From NCBI GenBank assembly GCA_030524705.1, contig JAUNGD010000040.1, positions 1 through 33,152 of the forward strand: a stretch of 33,152 nt of DNA, written 5' to 3'. The translations under genes were made by a program, and so were the position numbers. The DNA is from Lachnospiraceae bacterium. GTDB taxonomy: Bacteria; Bacillota; Clostridia; Lachnospirales; Lachnospiraceae. A model generated the notes under the pieces. That model ran no database searches, was not told the origin of the DNA, and saw nothing but the letters and a program-made list of their open reading frames with translations. Below are positions 16,275 through 24,307 of the stretch, piece after piece (positions within the stretch are counted from its first letter, which is position 1; every line of letters starts with the position of its first letter).

Positions 16275-17165
16275 ATGACATTGGCCCAGCTTTCTTACTT
16301 TGAAAAACTGGCGGAGACCGCCAACATGGGGCGAGCCGCAGCTGCCCTTCATATTTCACAGCCCAGTCTCAGCATTGCTATCTCAAAGCTGGAGACGGAA
16401 CTGAATCTGCTGCTGTTCAACCGTGTCGGACATAAATTACTGCTGACCTCTGACGGCCAGCAGCTCCTTGTCCACGCGAAAAAAATTCTGAGGGAGGTTC
16501 AGGAAACCCAGCTCCATATGCAGTCCCTGTCCGCGGAGCGCGAAACACAGATCCGGATCGGCTGCATAGCTCCGGTACTCTATGATTATCTTCCCGGCAT
16601 CATGCATGATTTCCTGTCGATACCGAAAAACAGCGAGCTGAAAATTGACTTCACGATAGACAATACAAACAAGCTGATTCCCATGCTGAAGGACGGCTAT
16701 TTTGACTTTCTGATCTGCTCTCAGTCAGAGGATTCCGACCTGTACCAAACCCTCTTTATCTCAGAACCACTATTGCTTCTCTGCCCGCCGGACGCGCCCG
16801 TTCCACAGACCTGGGACGAAATTCTCGCTCAGGATCTGATCGGCTTTCAGCAACGCGCGTCGGCTCACCATGAAATTCATATCATGCTGATACGGCAGGG
16901 AATACAGCCGGTATACCGTTACCGCGCCCCGGATGAGGAGGGAATCGCCGCCCTTGTCTCGCACGGGTTGGGCTATGGCCTTGTTCCCAACGTCGCCATG
17001 CTGAAAAACTACGATCTTCAGGCCGTCCCTCTACCAGAACCGAACGATACCTTTGTCCGAAACATTTATATAACACAGCTAATTAACCGGCCGCTGGTCG
17101 GCGCGTCCAAGCGATTTGTGGAATATCTGAAAAACGCGTTATCCAAAAAACCAAATGTTTCATAA
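16275..17165 (+). CDS. LysR-family transcriptional regulator
   Basis: A 296-residue LysR protein. The winged helix-turn-helix is in residues 1-60, with MGRAAAALHISQPSLSIAIS and LETELNLLLFNRVGHKLLLT. The effector domain begins near residue 90 (IRIGCIAPVLYDYLPGIM) and shows the two-lobed pattern to the end. RBS GCGGAGG lies 7 bp before ATG. It is divergent from operon A with 175 bp between starts, the classic LysR layout, so it probably activates operon A in response to its substrate or an intermediate. No other minus-strand operon start is near. Effector unknown. Confidence 0.9.
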   Translation: MTLAQLSYFEKLAETANMGRAAAALHISQPSLSIAISKLETELNLLLFNRVGHKLLLTSDGQQLLVHAKKILREVQETQLHMQSLSAERETQIRIGCIAPVLYDYLPGIMHDFLSIPKNSELKIDFTIDNTNKLIPMLKDGYFDFLICSQSEDSDLYQTLFISEPLLLLCPPDAPVPQTWDEILAQDLIGFQQRASAHHEIHIMLIRQGIQPVYRYRAPDEEGIAALVSHGLGYGLVPNVAMLKNYDLQAVPLPEPNDTFVRNIYITQLINRPLVGASKRFVEYLKNALSKKPNVS

Positions 17166-17187
17166 TCTACCTATAACCAGCCGGATC

Positions 17188-17322
17188 ATGTGTTTGAAAA
17201 ATAACACAATGGAATTATGTCAGAAAAAAACAAGAGCCTATCTGATTGCCCGTCAAATGTATGAAAACGGACTGATTGATATTATCGGAAGAGGTGCAGC
17301 AAAGAAATATAAATTGAAATGA
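17188..17322 (+). CDS. Possible 44-aa small protein of unknown function
   Basis: An open frame from ATG 17188 encodes 44 residues, with the basic stretch KKTRAYLIARQMYENGLIDI and the tail GRGAAKKYKLK. An internal ATG at 17209 is another possible start. Neither has a convincing ribosome site. I do not recognise it. It could be a gene remnant left between LysR and the operon B terminator, or chance. The remainder of 17166-17399 shows nothing else. Confidence 0.25.
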   Translation: MCLKNNTMELCQKKTRAYLIARQMYENGLIDIIGRGAAKKYKLK

Positions 17323-17399
17323 TTCGCTCCGGAGTCAGCTCTGAATGATTTTTGCTTCCGATGCGGGGAAAATACCATTAAGTATGCATGGGTAACCAA

Positions 17400-17444
17400 A
17401 AAGAGTATCACCAAAGTCCTCCTCTCGGTCTGGTGATACTCTTT
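17400..17444 (-). terminator. Intrinsic terminator of operon B
   Basis: The perfect 14-bp stem AAAGAGTATCACCA/TGGTGATACTCTTT (17400-17413, 17431-17444) with a 17-nt loop ends on the minus strand in CTTTTTGG. It lies 17 bp past the aldolase stop. It may also stop plus-strand transcripts from LysR. Confidence 0.8.
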
Positions 17445-17461
17445 AAATTTGCTTTTTATAA

Positions 17462-18370
17462 TTACATCTGCGGAACCACCCGGTAATTCAGTTCTTTCAT
17501 CGTTTTCAGAAGCTGCTCTTCCTGCTCTGGCGTAAGATTCTCCATCGGACGTCTCATCTTGGTCGTCGCAATGACTCCCTCCGCTTTCAGGATCACTTTG
17601 TAAGCCGCAATATTATTGATTGCACACATCGTTGCGTTCAGAATGTTTGTACGGCGCTGAAGCTTTGTCGCAAGCTTCATGTCTTCCTTCTGAAGTGCAT
17701 CCCAGACTGCCGCATAATGCTCTGGGATACACATGGCATTGCCGGAAACCACACCGTCTCCGCCTACTGCCACCACCGCTTCAAACAGGTGATCCGGGCC
17801 AACCAGTACGCTGAACTCACCATTCTTTACGGTCATAAGCTGCTGGAGCCTGGTCATATCCGGGAAGCTGTATTTTGCGCCGACTACATTCGGGCATTCC
17901 TTTGCAACTGCCTCGCAGACAGAAACGGAAAGGTCGTTAACAGCATTCTGCGGAATACCGTAAAGATAAACCGGGAAATCCTCCGGGAGCGCTTTTGCGA
18001 TTGTCGTATAATACTCTGCAATGCCTCTGTCGCTGATCTGATAAAATGCCGGGGTAACAATGCCCACGCCGTCAGCGCCGATCTGTACGGCATGTTTCGC
18101 AAGCTCCAGAGTATCCGCCAGATTCCATGCTCCCACATGGACAAATACAGGAACGCGGCCGGCCGCATGCCTTACGACAGTCTCAGCTGCAAGCTTTCTC
18201 TCCTCTACCGTCAGATACATCATCTCTCCGGTCGTTCCGCAGGGATAGAGGCACTGTAATCCCCCGTCAATGCAATGATCCGTCAGTTTCTTTAAAGATT
18301 CAACGTCAATTTTATCATCTTCTGTCAGTGGTGTAATAATAGGTACAACTGTTCCAAATAATTTTTTCAT
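17462..18370 (-). CDS. DapA/NanA-family class I aldolase (dihydrodipicolinate synthase-like)
   Basis: A 302-residue TIM-barrel lyase. The pyruvate-carboxylate motif GTTGE is at 45-49, the proton-relay tyrosine Y137 in VYLYGIPQ and the Schiff-base lysine K166 in VVGAKYSFPDM. The family includes dihydrodipicolinate synthase, N-acetylneuraminate lyase and 2-keto-3-deoxy sugar acid aldolases. The placement at the end of a TRAP and sugar-enzyme operon favours a catabolic keto-acid aldolase over lysine synthesis. It follows the LacI gene by 51 bp and RBS AAGGAG. The GTTGEMMYL sequence after the motif does not settle the substrate. Confidence 0.87.
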   Translation of the reverse strand: MKKLFGTVVPIITPLTEDDKIDVESLKKLTDHCIDGGLQCLYPCGTTGEMMYLTVEERKLAAETVVRHAAGRVPVFVHVGAWNLADTLELAKHAVQIGADGVGIVTPAFYQISDRGIAEYYTTIAKALPEDFPVYLYGIPQNAVNDLSVSVCEAVAKECPNVVGAKYSFPDMTRLQQLMTVKNGEFSVLVGPDHLFEAVVAVGGDGVVSGNAMCIPEHYAAVWDALQKEDMKLATKLQRRTNILNATMCAINNIAAYKVILKAEGVIATTKMRRPMENLTPEQEEQLLKTMKELNYRVVPQM

Positions 18371-18421
18371 GTTTTTTCTCCTTCATTGCTGTTCTTTTAT
18401 TTACAACATCTTTTCATTCCG

Positions 18422-19435
18422 TTACTGCAAACGTTTTAAATACCCGCAGCTGTCGCGGATCACGATCTCATACGGCAAAACAGTACGTATATCCTCTATG
18501 GATTCCTTCTTTATCTTAGCCAGCAGCTTCCGAAACGCCACCTCTCCCATCTGACGCTTCGGCTGTCTGACCGTAGTCAGAGCGGGCTCAAAAAATGAGG
18601 CAATATCAATATCATCAAAGCCCACGACAGCACAATCCTCCGGTACGGATAATCCATTGTCCTTCAATGCTTTGATCGCTCCGATCGCCATGGTATCACC
18701 AGCTGCAAATACAGCAGAAAACTTCTTCTTTTTTCGGATCAGGATTTCCATCTGCTCATATCCGCCTCTGATGGATGCCTCTCCCTTTCGAATCAGCTCT
18801 TCGTCCACGGAAATCCCGTTTCCCTCCAGCGCAGCTATGTAACCCTTAAGCCGTTCCTGATAAAGCGGCAGCGCCTCCGAGCTTGTGATATGTGCAATCT
18901 CTTTGTGCCCGATACTGATCAAATGGCTCATCATCTTTCTGGCTGCCGTCGCATTGTCGATGGTAATATTCGGAACATTTTCTTTGTCGATTCCCTGCAC
19001 TACCATGACAACCGGATAGTCCCCGGTGACGATCTCCAGCAGCTTTTCCGCCATGCTCGCGGATATCGAAATAATACCGTCCACCTGATGCCGCTGAATC
19101 GCTTCCACGTAGTACTTCTCCAGAGAAGGCTGTCCCTTCAGATCTGCGATCAATACCTGATAACCATTTGCTTCTGCCTCGGCCTCTATCCCACGGATAA
19201 TTTCATGGTAAAAAGCATTCTCAATATCCGGCACAATTACAATGATCATGTTCGTCTGCTGTGTGCGGAGCTGCCGTGCCAGCGCGTTTGGCTGATAATT
19301 CATCTCTTCGATGACCTTCATAACGCGCTCTCTCGTTTCGCGCTTTACGATCTCCGGGGTCTTCATAATTCTGGAAACAGTCGCCACCGATACTCCCGCC
19401 GCCTTTGCAACGTCATAAATCGTAACATCAGCCAT
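18422..19435 (-). CDS. LacI-family transcriptional regulator
   Basis: A 337-residue LacI/GalR protein. The N-terminal helix-turn-helix and hinge read VTIYDVAKAAGVSVATVSRI and ...NYQPNALARQLR. The periplasmic-binding-like core includes IIVIVPDIENAFYHEIIRGI and the C-terminal AVVGFDDIDIASFFEPALTTV. The start at 19435 has GGAGGGA 7 bp upstream. The upstream ATG at 19450 would remove that site. It lies between the TIM-barrel gene and the aldolase and may have its own promoter. It is the obvious candidate to bind the two matched CG-centred operators near 27291 and 27434, which are the kind of site LacI proteins use. The inducer is unknown. Confidence 0.92.
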   Translation of the reverse strand: MADVTIYDVAKAAGVSVATVSRIMKTPEIVKRETRERVMKVIEEMNYQPNALARQLRTQQTNMIIVIVPDIENAFYHEIIRGIEAEAEANGYQVLIADLKGQPSLEKYYVEAIQRHQVDGIISISASMAEKLLEIVTGDYPVVMVVQGIDKENVPNITIDNATAARKMMSHLISIGHKEIAHITSSEALPLYQERLKGYIAALEGNGISVDEELIRKGEASIRGGYEQMEILIRKKKKFSAVFAAGDTMAIGAIKALKDNGLSVPEDCAVVGFDDIDIASFFEPALTTVRQPKRQMGEVAFRKLLAKIKKESIEDIRTVLPYEIVIRDSCGYLKRLQ

Positions 19436-19469
19436 TTTATGTCCCTCCATTTTTCAATACATGCATTAA

Positions 19470-19498
19470 ATGTTAAAACCGAAAACTCCAAAAGTCAA
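19470..19498 (-). promoter_or_regulatory. Possible internal promoter before lacI
   Basis: On the minus strand TTGACT (19493-19498), a 17-bp spacer and TAACAT (19470-19475) lie 35 bp before the LacI start. The -10 is poor (4 of 6). It would let the repressor be made when the long operon is shut. Confidence 0.4.
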
Positions 19499-19545
19499 GA
19501 AACATATTACTCAAAACCCAGGGCATATGGCACTGCGGTACAAAA

Positions 19546-20328
19546 TTATTTATTTAAAACATCCTTTAATACTGCCATTGCTTTTTCATGTGCCTCGTTC
19601 CAGTCTTCTGGAATATCAGCCTCTACCGTTATCGTTCCCTGATAGCCTGATTTTCTGACGGCGTTCAGAAAGTCCGTATAATCATAGTCATCCTCCGTGT
19701 CCGGGAACGGACGCTCCGGCCATGACAGCGGATAATCCACATGGATATGGTGAATATAATCTGCATAAGTAACAATGTCTTCCAATGTCTCCTTCGCCCA
19801 TACCATATGGCGCAGATCCGCCATAGCAAACACATTCGGCATGCCGATTTCCTTGATCACGCGTACCGCCTCAGGCAGCGTATTGATATAGTTGGAATAC
19901 TTCGGGCCAAGGGGCTCCAGAATCACTTCCAGATGATTTTTTTCTGCTATTTCGGCAAACATGCGCATAAAGTCAATAAAACGGCTTTCTTTGCTGATGC
20001 TGGTTTCATCCGTAAGCAGACGCGCCTTCCCATTTCCTATAATGATACATTTCATACCAATCATGTTTGCTCTGCGGCATGCATGTTCCAGATAATTTTT
20101 ATATTCATCCATGGAAAACCTGTCCGTAAAAAACCACGGATCAGCGATCGGCAGCGCCCTTGCCCCGGTCAATACCGGAAATCCTGTTTTCCGGATCTTA
20201 TCGCACAAAATCTGAAATTCCTCCTCCGGCAGCGCTTCAATTTCCGGCACATCCAGTTCCGCGAAATCAAAGCCCGCCGCCTGGATCTTCTCATAATCTG
20301 CAATCCGTCCAAATCCGCCCAATTTCAT
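19546..20328 (-). CDS. Sugar phosphate isomerase/epimerase-like TIM barrel
   Basis: A 260-residue xylose-isomerase-like barrel starting MKLGGFGRIADYEKIQAAGF. The metal ligands appear as E in VILEPLGPKYSNYI, D-x-x-H in AMADLRHMVWAKE, H in YIHHIHVDYPLSW and E in GTITVEADIPEDW. The proline after the first glutamate (LEPLG) and the DYPLSWPERPFP stretch mark a subfamily distinct from the other barrels here. It follows the Gfo/Idh gene by 24 bp behind GGAAGGAGG, a pairing repeated by the next gene pair upstream. It may epimerise or cleave the oxidised product of its Gfo/Idh partner. Reaction unknown. Confidence 0.8.
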   Translation of the reverse strand: MKLGGFGRIADYEKIQAAGFDFAELDVPEIEALPEEEFQILCDKIRKTGFPVLTGARALPIADPWFFTDRFSMDEYKNYLEHACRRANMIGMKCIIIGNGKARLLTDETSISKESRFIDFMRMFAEIAEKNHLEVILEPLGPKYSNYINTLPEAVRVIKEIGMPNVFAMADLRHMVWAKETLEDIVTYADYIHHIHVDYPLSWPERPFPDTEDDYDYTDFLNAVRKSGYQGTITVEADIPEDWNEAHEKAMAVLKDVLNK

Positions 20329-20352
20329 TTTCTGTCTCCTCCTTCCTGTGAT

Positions 20353-21312
20353 TTACCGGACACCTTTTGCATTCATCTCATCGAGGATTTTCGCTGTGTC
20401 CAGCATTTCCTTTAGCGACGCTCTCGGGGTTGTTCCTGTCATCCAGTCATTCAGGGTCGTCCTCGTATATTCCGCATAATAAACATCGCTGTCTGTATTC
20501 AGCGGAACCATCACCGGCTCTCTGCCGTACTCCCTCAGCTCCAGCCGGTTTTCCGCAAGAATATAATAGCCGTTTTCTGTCACAATAGTCCACCGGTTCT
20601 CGCGTTTCTGTTCCTCAGACATCGGGTAGGCATAGCCGCTCTCCAGAAGCAGGGAAGCCCCATTCGGAATTTCCAGAAGAGAGGTGGCATACGTTTCAAT
20701 GTCATATTCCGACGCATATTTGTAGCTGGATGCCAAAACCTCTGCGGTGGTGCAGTCTGTCAGATACATCGCCATGTCAATAAAATGCACACCCAGATTT
20801 GTCATGCATCCTCCGCCCGCGGTCTTTTTGGAAAGCATCCATTTCGAGGTCGCCAGATATCTGGAAGGCGGCCCTGCAATAAAGCGGTATGACATATGTG
20901 TAATTGGCGCCTTCAGATATTTATGCTTCAAATCATTTACGGTGTCGCTGTATCTCCAGACAAACGGGATAGAGCAAAAACCTTTTTTCTGCTCACACAG
21001 ATCATAAAGCGTTTCCACCTCACCTGCATTCAGGCCCGCAGGTTTTTCCATGGAACATGCAACGCCCTGATTCAGCAGGTACTCCGCCACCTCCTTCATA
21101 CGGTAATGCGGAGCAAATGCAAATACAAAATCCGGCTTTGTCTCCATAATCATCTGCTTATAATCCCGGTAGACCGGACATCCGTAGCTCTTCGCAAACT
21201 CCGCCGCAATTTTTAAATCATCATCGCTGATTCCCACCACGGAATTTTTCGGAAGCCCCGGAAGATAGAGAGGCAGATGCCAGTGGCTTACGCCCAATAA
21301 AGCAATTTTCAT
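20353..21312 (-). CDS. Gfo/Idh/MocA-family oxidoreductase
   Basis: A 319-residue oxidoreductase. The nucleotide-binding start is unusual: ALLGVSHWHLPLYLPGLPKN, where SHWHL replaces the normal G-x-x-G part, as in some Gfo/Idh subfamilies. MEKPAG corresponds to the EKP signature, and GGGCMTNLGVHFIDMAMYLT carries the active-site histidine region. The start at 21312 places AGGAG 9 bp upstream. The ATG at 21321 abuts that site. It lies 24 bp before a TIM-barrel gene and 38 bp after another. The divergent N-terminal loop suggests altered cofactor binding or a tightly held cofactor, which is inference. Confidence 0.8.
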   Translation of the reverse strand: MKIALLGVSHWHLPLYLPGLPKNSVVGISDDDLKIAAEFAKSYGCPVYRDYKQMIMETKPDFVFAFAPHYRMKEVAEYLLNQGVACSMEKPAGLNAGEVETLYDLCEQKKGFCSIPFVWRYSDTVNDLKHKYLKAPITHMSYRFIAGPPSRYLATSKWMLSKKTAGGGCMTNLGVHFIDMAMYLTDCTTAEVLASSYKYASEYDIETYATSLLEIPNGASLLLESGYAYPMSEEQKRENRWTIVTENGYYILAENRLELREYGREPVMVPLNTDSDVYYAEYTRTTLNDWMTGTTPRASLKEMLDTAKILDEMNAKGVR

Positions 21313-21350
21313 TGTATCCATCTCCTGATTCAGATATTTTCAGTTCTTTT

Positions 21351-22229
21351 TTACGGCAGGATCGTTTTCAGATATTCGATACTCTTCTTCATGCCGACCG
21401 ACGCGTCTGGAATATCATCTGGATGCCATCTTCTTTCATATTCCAGCGAAAGCCATCCGTCATATCCCCGGGCTTTTACCATTTTCAGGATCTCAGGCCA
21501 CTCAACGACCCCTTCTCCCACGATTTTTGTAATCACGTTTCTGTCCGATTCCTTTGGATGAGAAACCTCTCCTGAAACAAAGGATTTTCCTTCGATGAAT
21601 ACCAGATCCTTTACGTGCATGTAGGCCACGTACTGCTGCTGAATCGAAACAGCCTCCTGATATCCTTCATTTTCCGTGAATGTCAGATTTGCCTGATCAT
21701 AAAGGATCCGTACCGCGGGATGGTCGATATCCCTGATCAATGCCGCGCTGTCCTTTGCCGATACTGACATCGTATTAAAATGATTTTCAATGACCAGGGT
21801 CACATTTTTCTTTAATGCCAGATCTCCAAGATAACGCATGGACCGTATCAGATTATTTCTCCTTTCTTCGAGATTTTCCGTATCTCCCGCGGCAAGATTA
21901 CCGCCATAGATGCGGATAAAATGAGCGCCCAGGTATTCACAGTAGTCAATCACCCTGCTGATTCCTTCTATCTCCTTTTGGCGAAGCGTTTCATCCAGAG
22001 AATTAAAGTAAGAATTGTACGGCGTCAGGCAGGAAATCTCAATATTATTTTCCTGCGCACATTTCTTTATCTCCTTCAGGATCGCTTCATCACAGTCGCA
22101 GGGAATGCCAGAAATATACCCATCCTGTACTACGATCTCCGCCCCGTCTGCGCCAATCTCATGAAAAAGCTTAATCGCTTCGCATACCGTATATTCCGGC
22201 GTACCCATTGTATGCCCGGCAATTTTCAT
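21351..22229 (-). CDS. Sugar phosphate isomerase/epimerase-like TIM barrel
   Basis: A 292-residue barrel starting MKIAGHTMGTPEYTVCEAIK. The metal ligands are seen as E-N-H in LVIENHFNTM, D in ILYDQANL, H in AYMHVKDLVF and E in WLSLEYERRWHPDD. The IENH and YDQAN signatures resemble hydroxypyruvate-isomerase and epimerase-like members. It is sandwiched between two Gfo/Idh genes (38 and 19 bp), with RBS GGAGGAGGAGAAG. It is most likely part of a two-step oxidise-then-rearrange module with one of them. The substrate is unknown. Confidence 0.82.
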   Translation of the reverse strand: MKIAGHTMGTPEYTVCEAIKLFHEIGADGAEIVVQDGYISGIPCDCDEAILKEIKKCAQENNIEISCLTPYNSYFNSLDETLRQKEIEGISRVIDYCEYLGAHFIRIYGGNLAAGDTENLEERRNNLIRSMRYLGDLALKKNVTLVIENHFNTMSVSAKDSAALIRDIDHPAVRILYDQANLTFTENEGYQEAVSIQQQYVAYMHVKDLVFIEGKSFVSGEVSHPKESDRNVITKIVGEGVVEWPEILKMVKARGYDGWLSLEYERRWHPDDIPDASVGMKKSIEYLKTILP

Positions 22230-22248
22230 GTCTTCTCCTCCTCCTGAA

Positions 22249-23196
22249 CTAACCCATGCTCGGAAGCCCTGCGGCTCTTAAGATCCGGTCTAAAAGTTCA
22301 TGTGTTTTAAATGCGTCAGCCGCGTTCGTAAGCGGCGTTTTATCCTCCTTGACGCAGTCGATAAAGTGACGGATCGCATAGCTGAATCCGAGCTTATCCT
22401 CAGAGCGCGCCCAGCCCATAGCCAAAGGCGTCATAGCCGTCTTGTGCTGTTCCTGGGCATCTGTAACGGTGACGCTGTCCGGCATCTTGATAAATACGGA
22501 GCGGTTGCCTCCATGTATCTCAATCGTCTCCTCCCACTGACCGGAGCTTCTGTCTGCAATCAGCATCCCCGATGCGCCGTTTTCAAAAAGCAGCTGAGCC
22601 GTAGTAAATGTCTCGTAGTCTGGATCTGTAAATTTTGAAATAGCGTGTACATCCTTTACCTCGCCGCCGTAATATCTCATCAGATCTACCATATGGATCG
22701 CATTTTCCAAAGTCGCATGATACTCTGTCGCCGGGCGGTTTTTCTGAGCAATGATAACATCCGGCATGATATTCGTATATACTTCTTTCGCTTTCTGGCA
22801 CACCGGAGCGTATCTCCGGTTGAATCCGATCATCAGCTTGCGGCCTGTCTGTTCAGAAAGCTCTACCATACGGTCCGCATCCTTCAAGGTAGTCGCCATA
22901 GGCTTTTCGCTGTATACGTCAAGCCCTTCCTTCAGTAAAAACTCGATCTGCTGAGCGTGGCACGCCTTCGGGGTAAGCACAAAGGCTGCGTCAAGATCCA
23001 GCTTCACCAGCTCCTCCAGAGAGGCTACCGCCTTTTCTGCTCCGCACATTCTCTGGGCTTTCCTTGCACTCTCGATATGATTCGCCATAATGCCTGCAAT
23101 CTCCACATCCTCAAATCTGGGAAGCACCGGAAGAAAGTTATTGCTCGCAACATATCCCACTCCAATGATTCCAACACGTACTTTCTCTTTACTCAT
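22249..23196 (-). CDS. Gfo/Idh/MocA-family oxidoreductase
   Basis: A 315-residue oxidoreductase with a normal Rossmann start (VGIIGVGYVASNNFLPVL), VLTPKACHAQQ, the signature SEKPMA and the central YHATLENAIHMVDLMRYYGG that supplies the active-site histidine. It is a different subfamily from the other two in the window: NRRYAP follows the EKP region. The start is uncertain: ATG 23196 has a weak AAAGAG at suitable distance, while ATG 23205 directly abuts it. It is the first accessory enzyme after dctP in operon B, 19 bp before a TIM-barrel gene. Substrate unknown. Confidence 0.83.
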   Translation of the reverse strand: MSKEKVRVGIIGVGYVASNNFLPVLPRFEDVEIAGIMANHIESARKAQRMCGAEKAVASLEELVKLDLDAAFVLTPKACHAQQIEFLLKEGLDVYSEKPMATTLKDADRMVELSEQTGRKLMIGFNRRYAPVCQKAKEVYTNIMPDVIIAQKNRPATEYHATLENAIHMVDLMRYYGGEVKDVHAISKFTDPDYETFTTAQLLFENGASGMLIADRSSGQWEETIEIHGGNRSVFIKMPDSVTVTDAQEQHKTAMTPLAMGWARSEDKLGFSYAIRHFIDCVKEDKTPLTNAADAFKTHELLDRILRAAGLPSMG

Positions 23197-23253
23197 ATTT
23201 TTCATCTCTTTCTTCTATATTTTAATGAAAATCCAACGCCTGTTTCATATTAA

Positions 23254-24255
23254 TCAATAGTTCTCCCGGGTTGCCATAAGCAATTCATACAGCGCTTTCT
23301 GAGAATCGCTTGCGGATGCCAGGAAATCATCTACCACCGGCTGAACCGCTTCAATAAACGGTGTCTTATCAACCTCCACGATCTCAACGCCCTGCTCTTC
23401 CATGGCTTTCAGACCTGCCTCTGTAGCTTCCGGCCAGATCTTATTGTTCCATTCATCTGTGAATTTCTCACCGGCTTCGATCAGCGCAGCCTGATCCTCC
23501 TCGGAAAGTGTATTGAACCACATCGTACTTACGAATACCGGATCCGGAATCGTGAAATGCTCCGTGAGGGAGAAATATTTCGCAAGCTCCTGCCATCCGT
23601 TTGCAACGATAACAGACGGAGTATGGTCAAGTCCGTCAATCGTCCCCTGCTGGAGACCTGTATAAATCTCACTCGATGCAAGCGGTGTAGCAATCGCGCC
23701 CATAGCCGTCGTAGCATCGGCAAGAACCGGATCCTGCATACAGCGAAGCTTCAGGCCGGAAAGGTCTTCCGGGGTATTCACAGTCCTGCTGTCGTTGAGG
23801 ATAGAGCGGCTTCCGATATCTGTCCATGCAATGATCTTCAATCCATTAGCCTCCATATCTGCGTCAAGCATCTCCCGGACTGCCGGATCCATCACGGTGG
23901 CGCAGGCCTGCTGTCCATTCTCCCAAAGATAAGGAAGAGAGAATACAGACCACATATCATTGAAAGCAGAAAGGTCAGTAGCTGCACACTCTGTCATCTC
24001 AATCGTTCCCATTGCCATACCCTCCAGAGTAGCGGCCTTGTCGCCAAGCTGGGAGGACGGATAAAATTCCATCTTCATACGTCCCTCAGAACACTCTTCG
24101 ATGAGTTCTCCAAGCCTGTTTGCTCCATCCGCCTGCGTACCCGTTGACGGATACGTTACAGAATACTTCACAACTGTTTCTGCAGAGGCTGTCATTGCAG
24201 CTGTACTAAGTGCCATACTTGTCATAAGTAACACGGAAATCATTCTTTTTTTCAT
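23254..24255 (-). CDS. dctP: TRAP transporter solute-binding protein DctP (operon B)
   Basis: A 333-residue DctP paralogue of the protein at 8018-9019, same length and same predicted cleavage after ASA (residue 25). The start at 24255 keeps AAGGAGA at 7-bp spacing exactly as in the paralogue. The ATG at 24261 abuts the site. The ligand-arginine region reads LKLRCMQDP. Substitutions against the first copy are scattered and mostly conservative. The signal peptides differ much more than the mature parts, which argues for purifying selection on the ligand site. It follows the zinc dehydrogenase by 52 bp. Function: captures the substrate for DctQM of operon B and, given the similarity, perhaps of both operons. 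Confidence 0.92.
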   Translation of the reverse strand: MKKRMISVLLMTSMALSTAAMTASAETVVKYSVTYPSTGTQADGANRLGELIEECSEGRMKMEFYPSSQLGDKAATLEGMAMGTIEMTECAATDLSAFNDMWSVFSLPYLWENGQQACATVMDPAVREMLDADMEANGLKIIAWTDIGSRSILNDSRTVNTPEDLSGLKLRCMQDPVLADATTAMGAIATPLASSEIYTGLQQGTIDGLDHTPSVIVANGWQELAKYFSLTEHFTIPDPVFVSTMWFNTLSEEDQAALIEAGEKFTDEWNNKIWPEATEAGLKAMEEQGVEIVEVDKTPFIEAVQPVVDDFLASASDSQKALYELLMATRENY

Positions 24256-24307
24256 CTTCATTCTCCTTTTCTATTATTTTATGTAAAATATTTTTCTTAC
24301 CTTTGAG

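Noticed and set aside
18425-18440. AAACGTTT-centred cre-like site before the aldolase gene
   Set aside because: It is inside the last codons of the LacI gene (YLKRLQ), only the central 8 bp are symmetric, and cre-type matches of this quality are common by chance.
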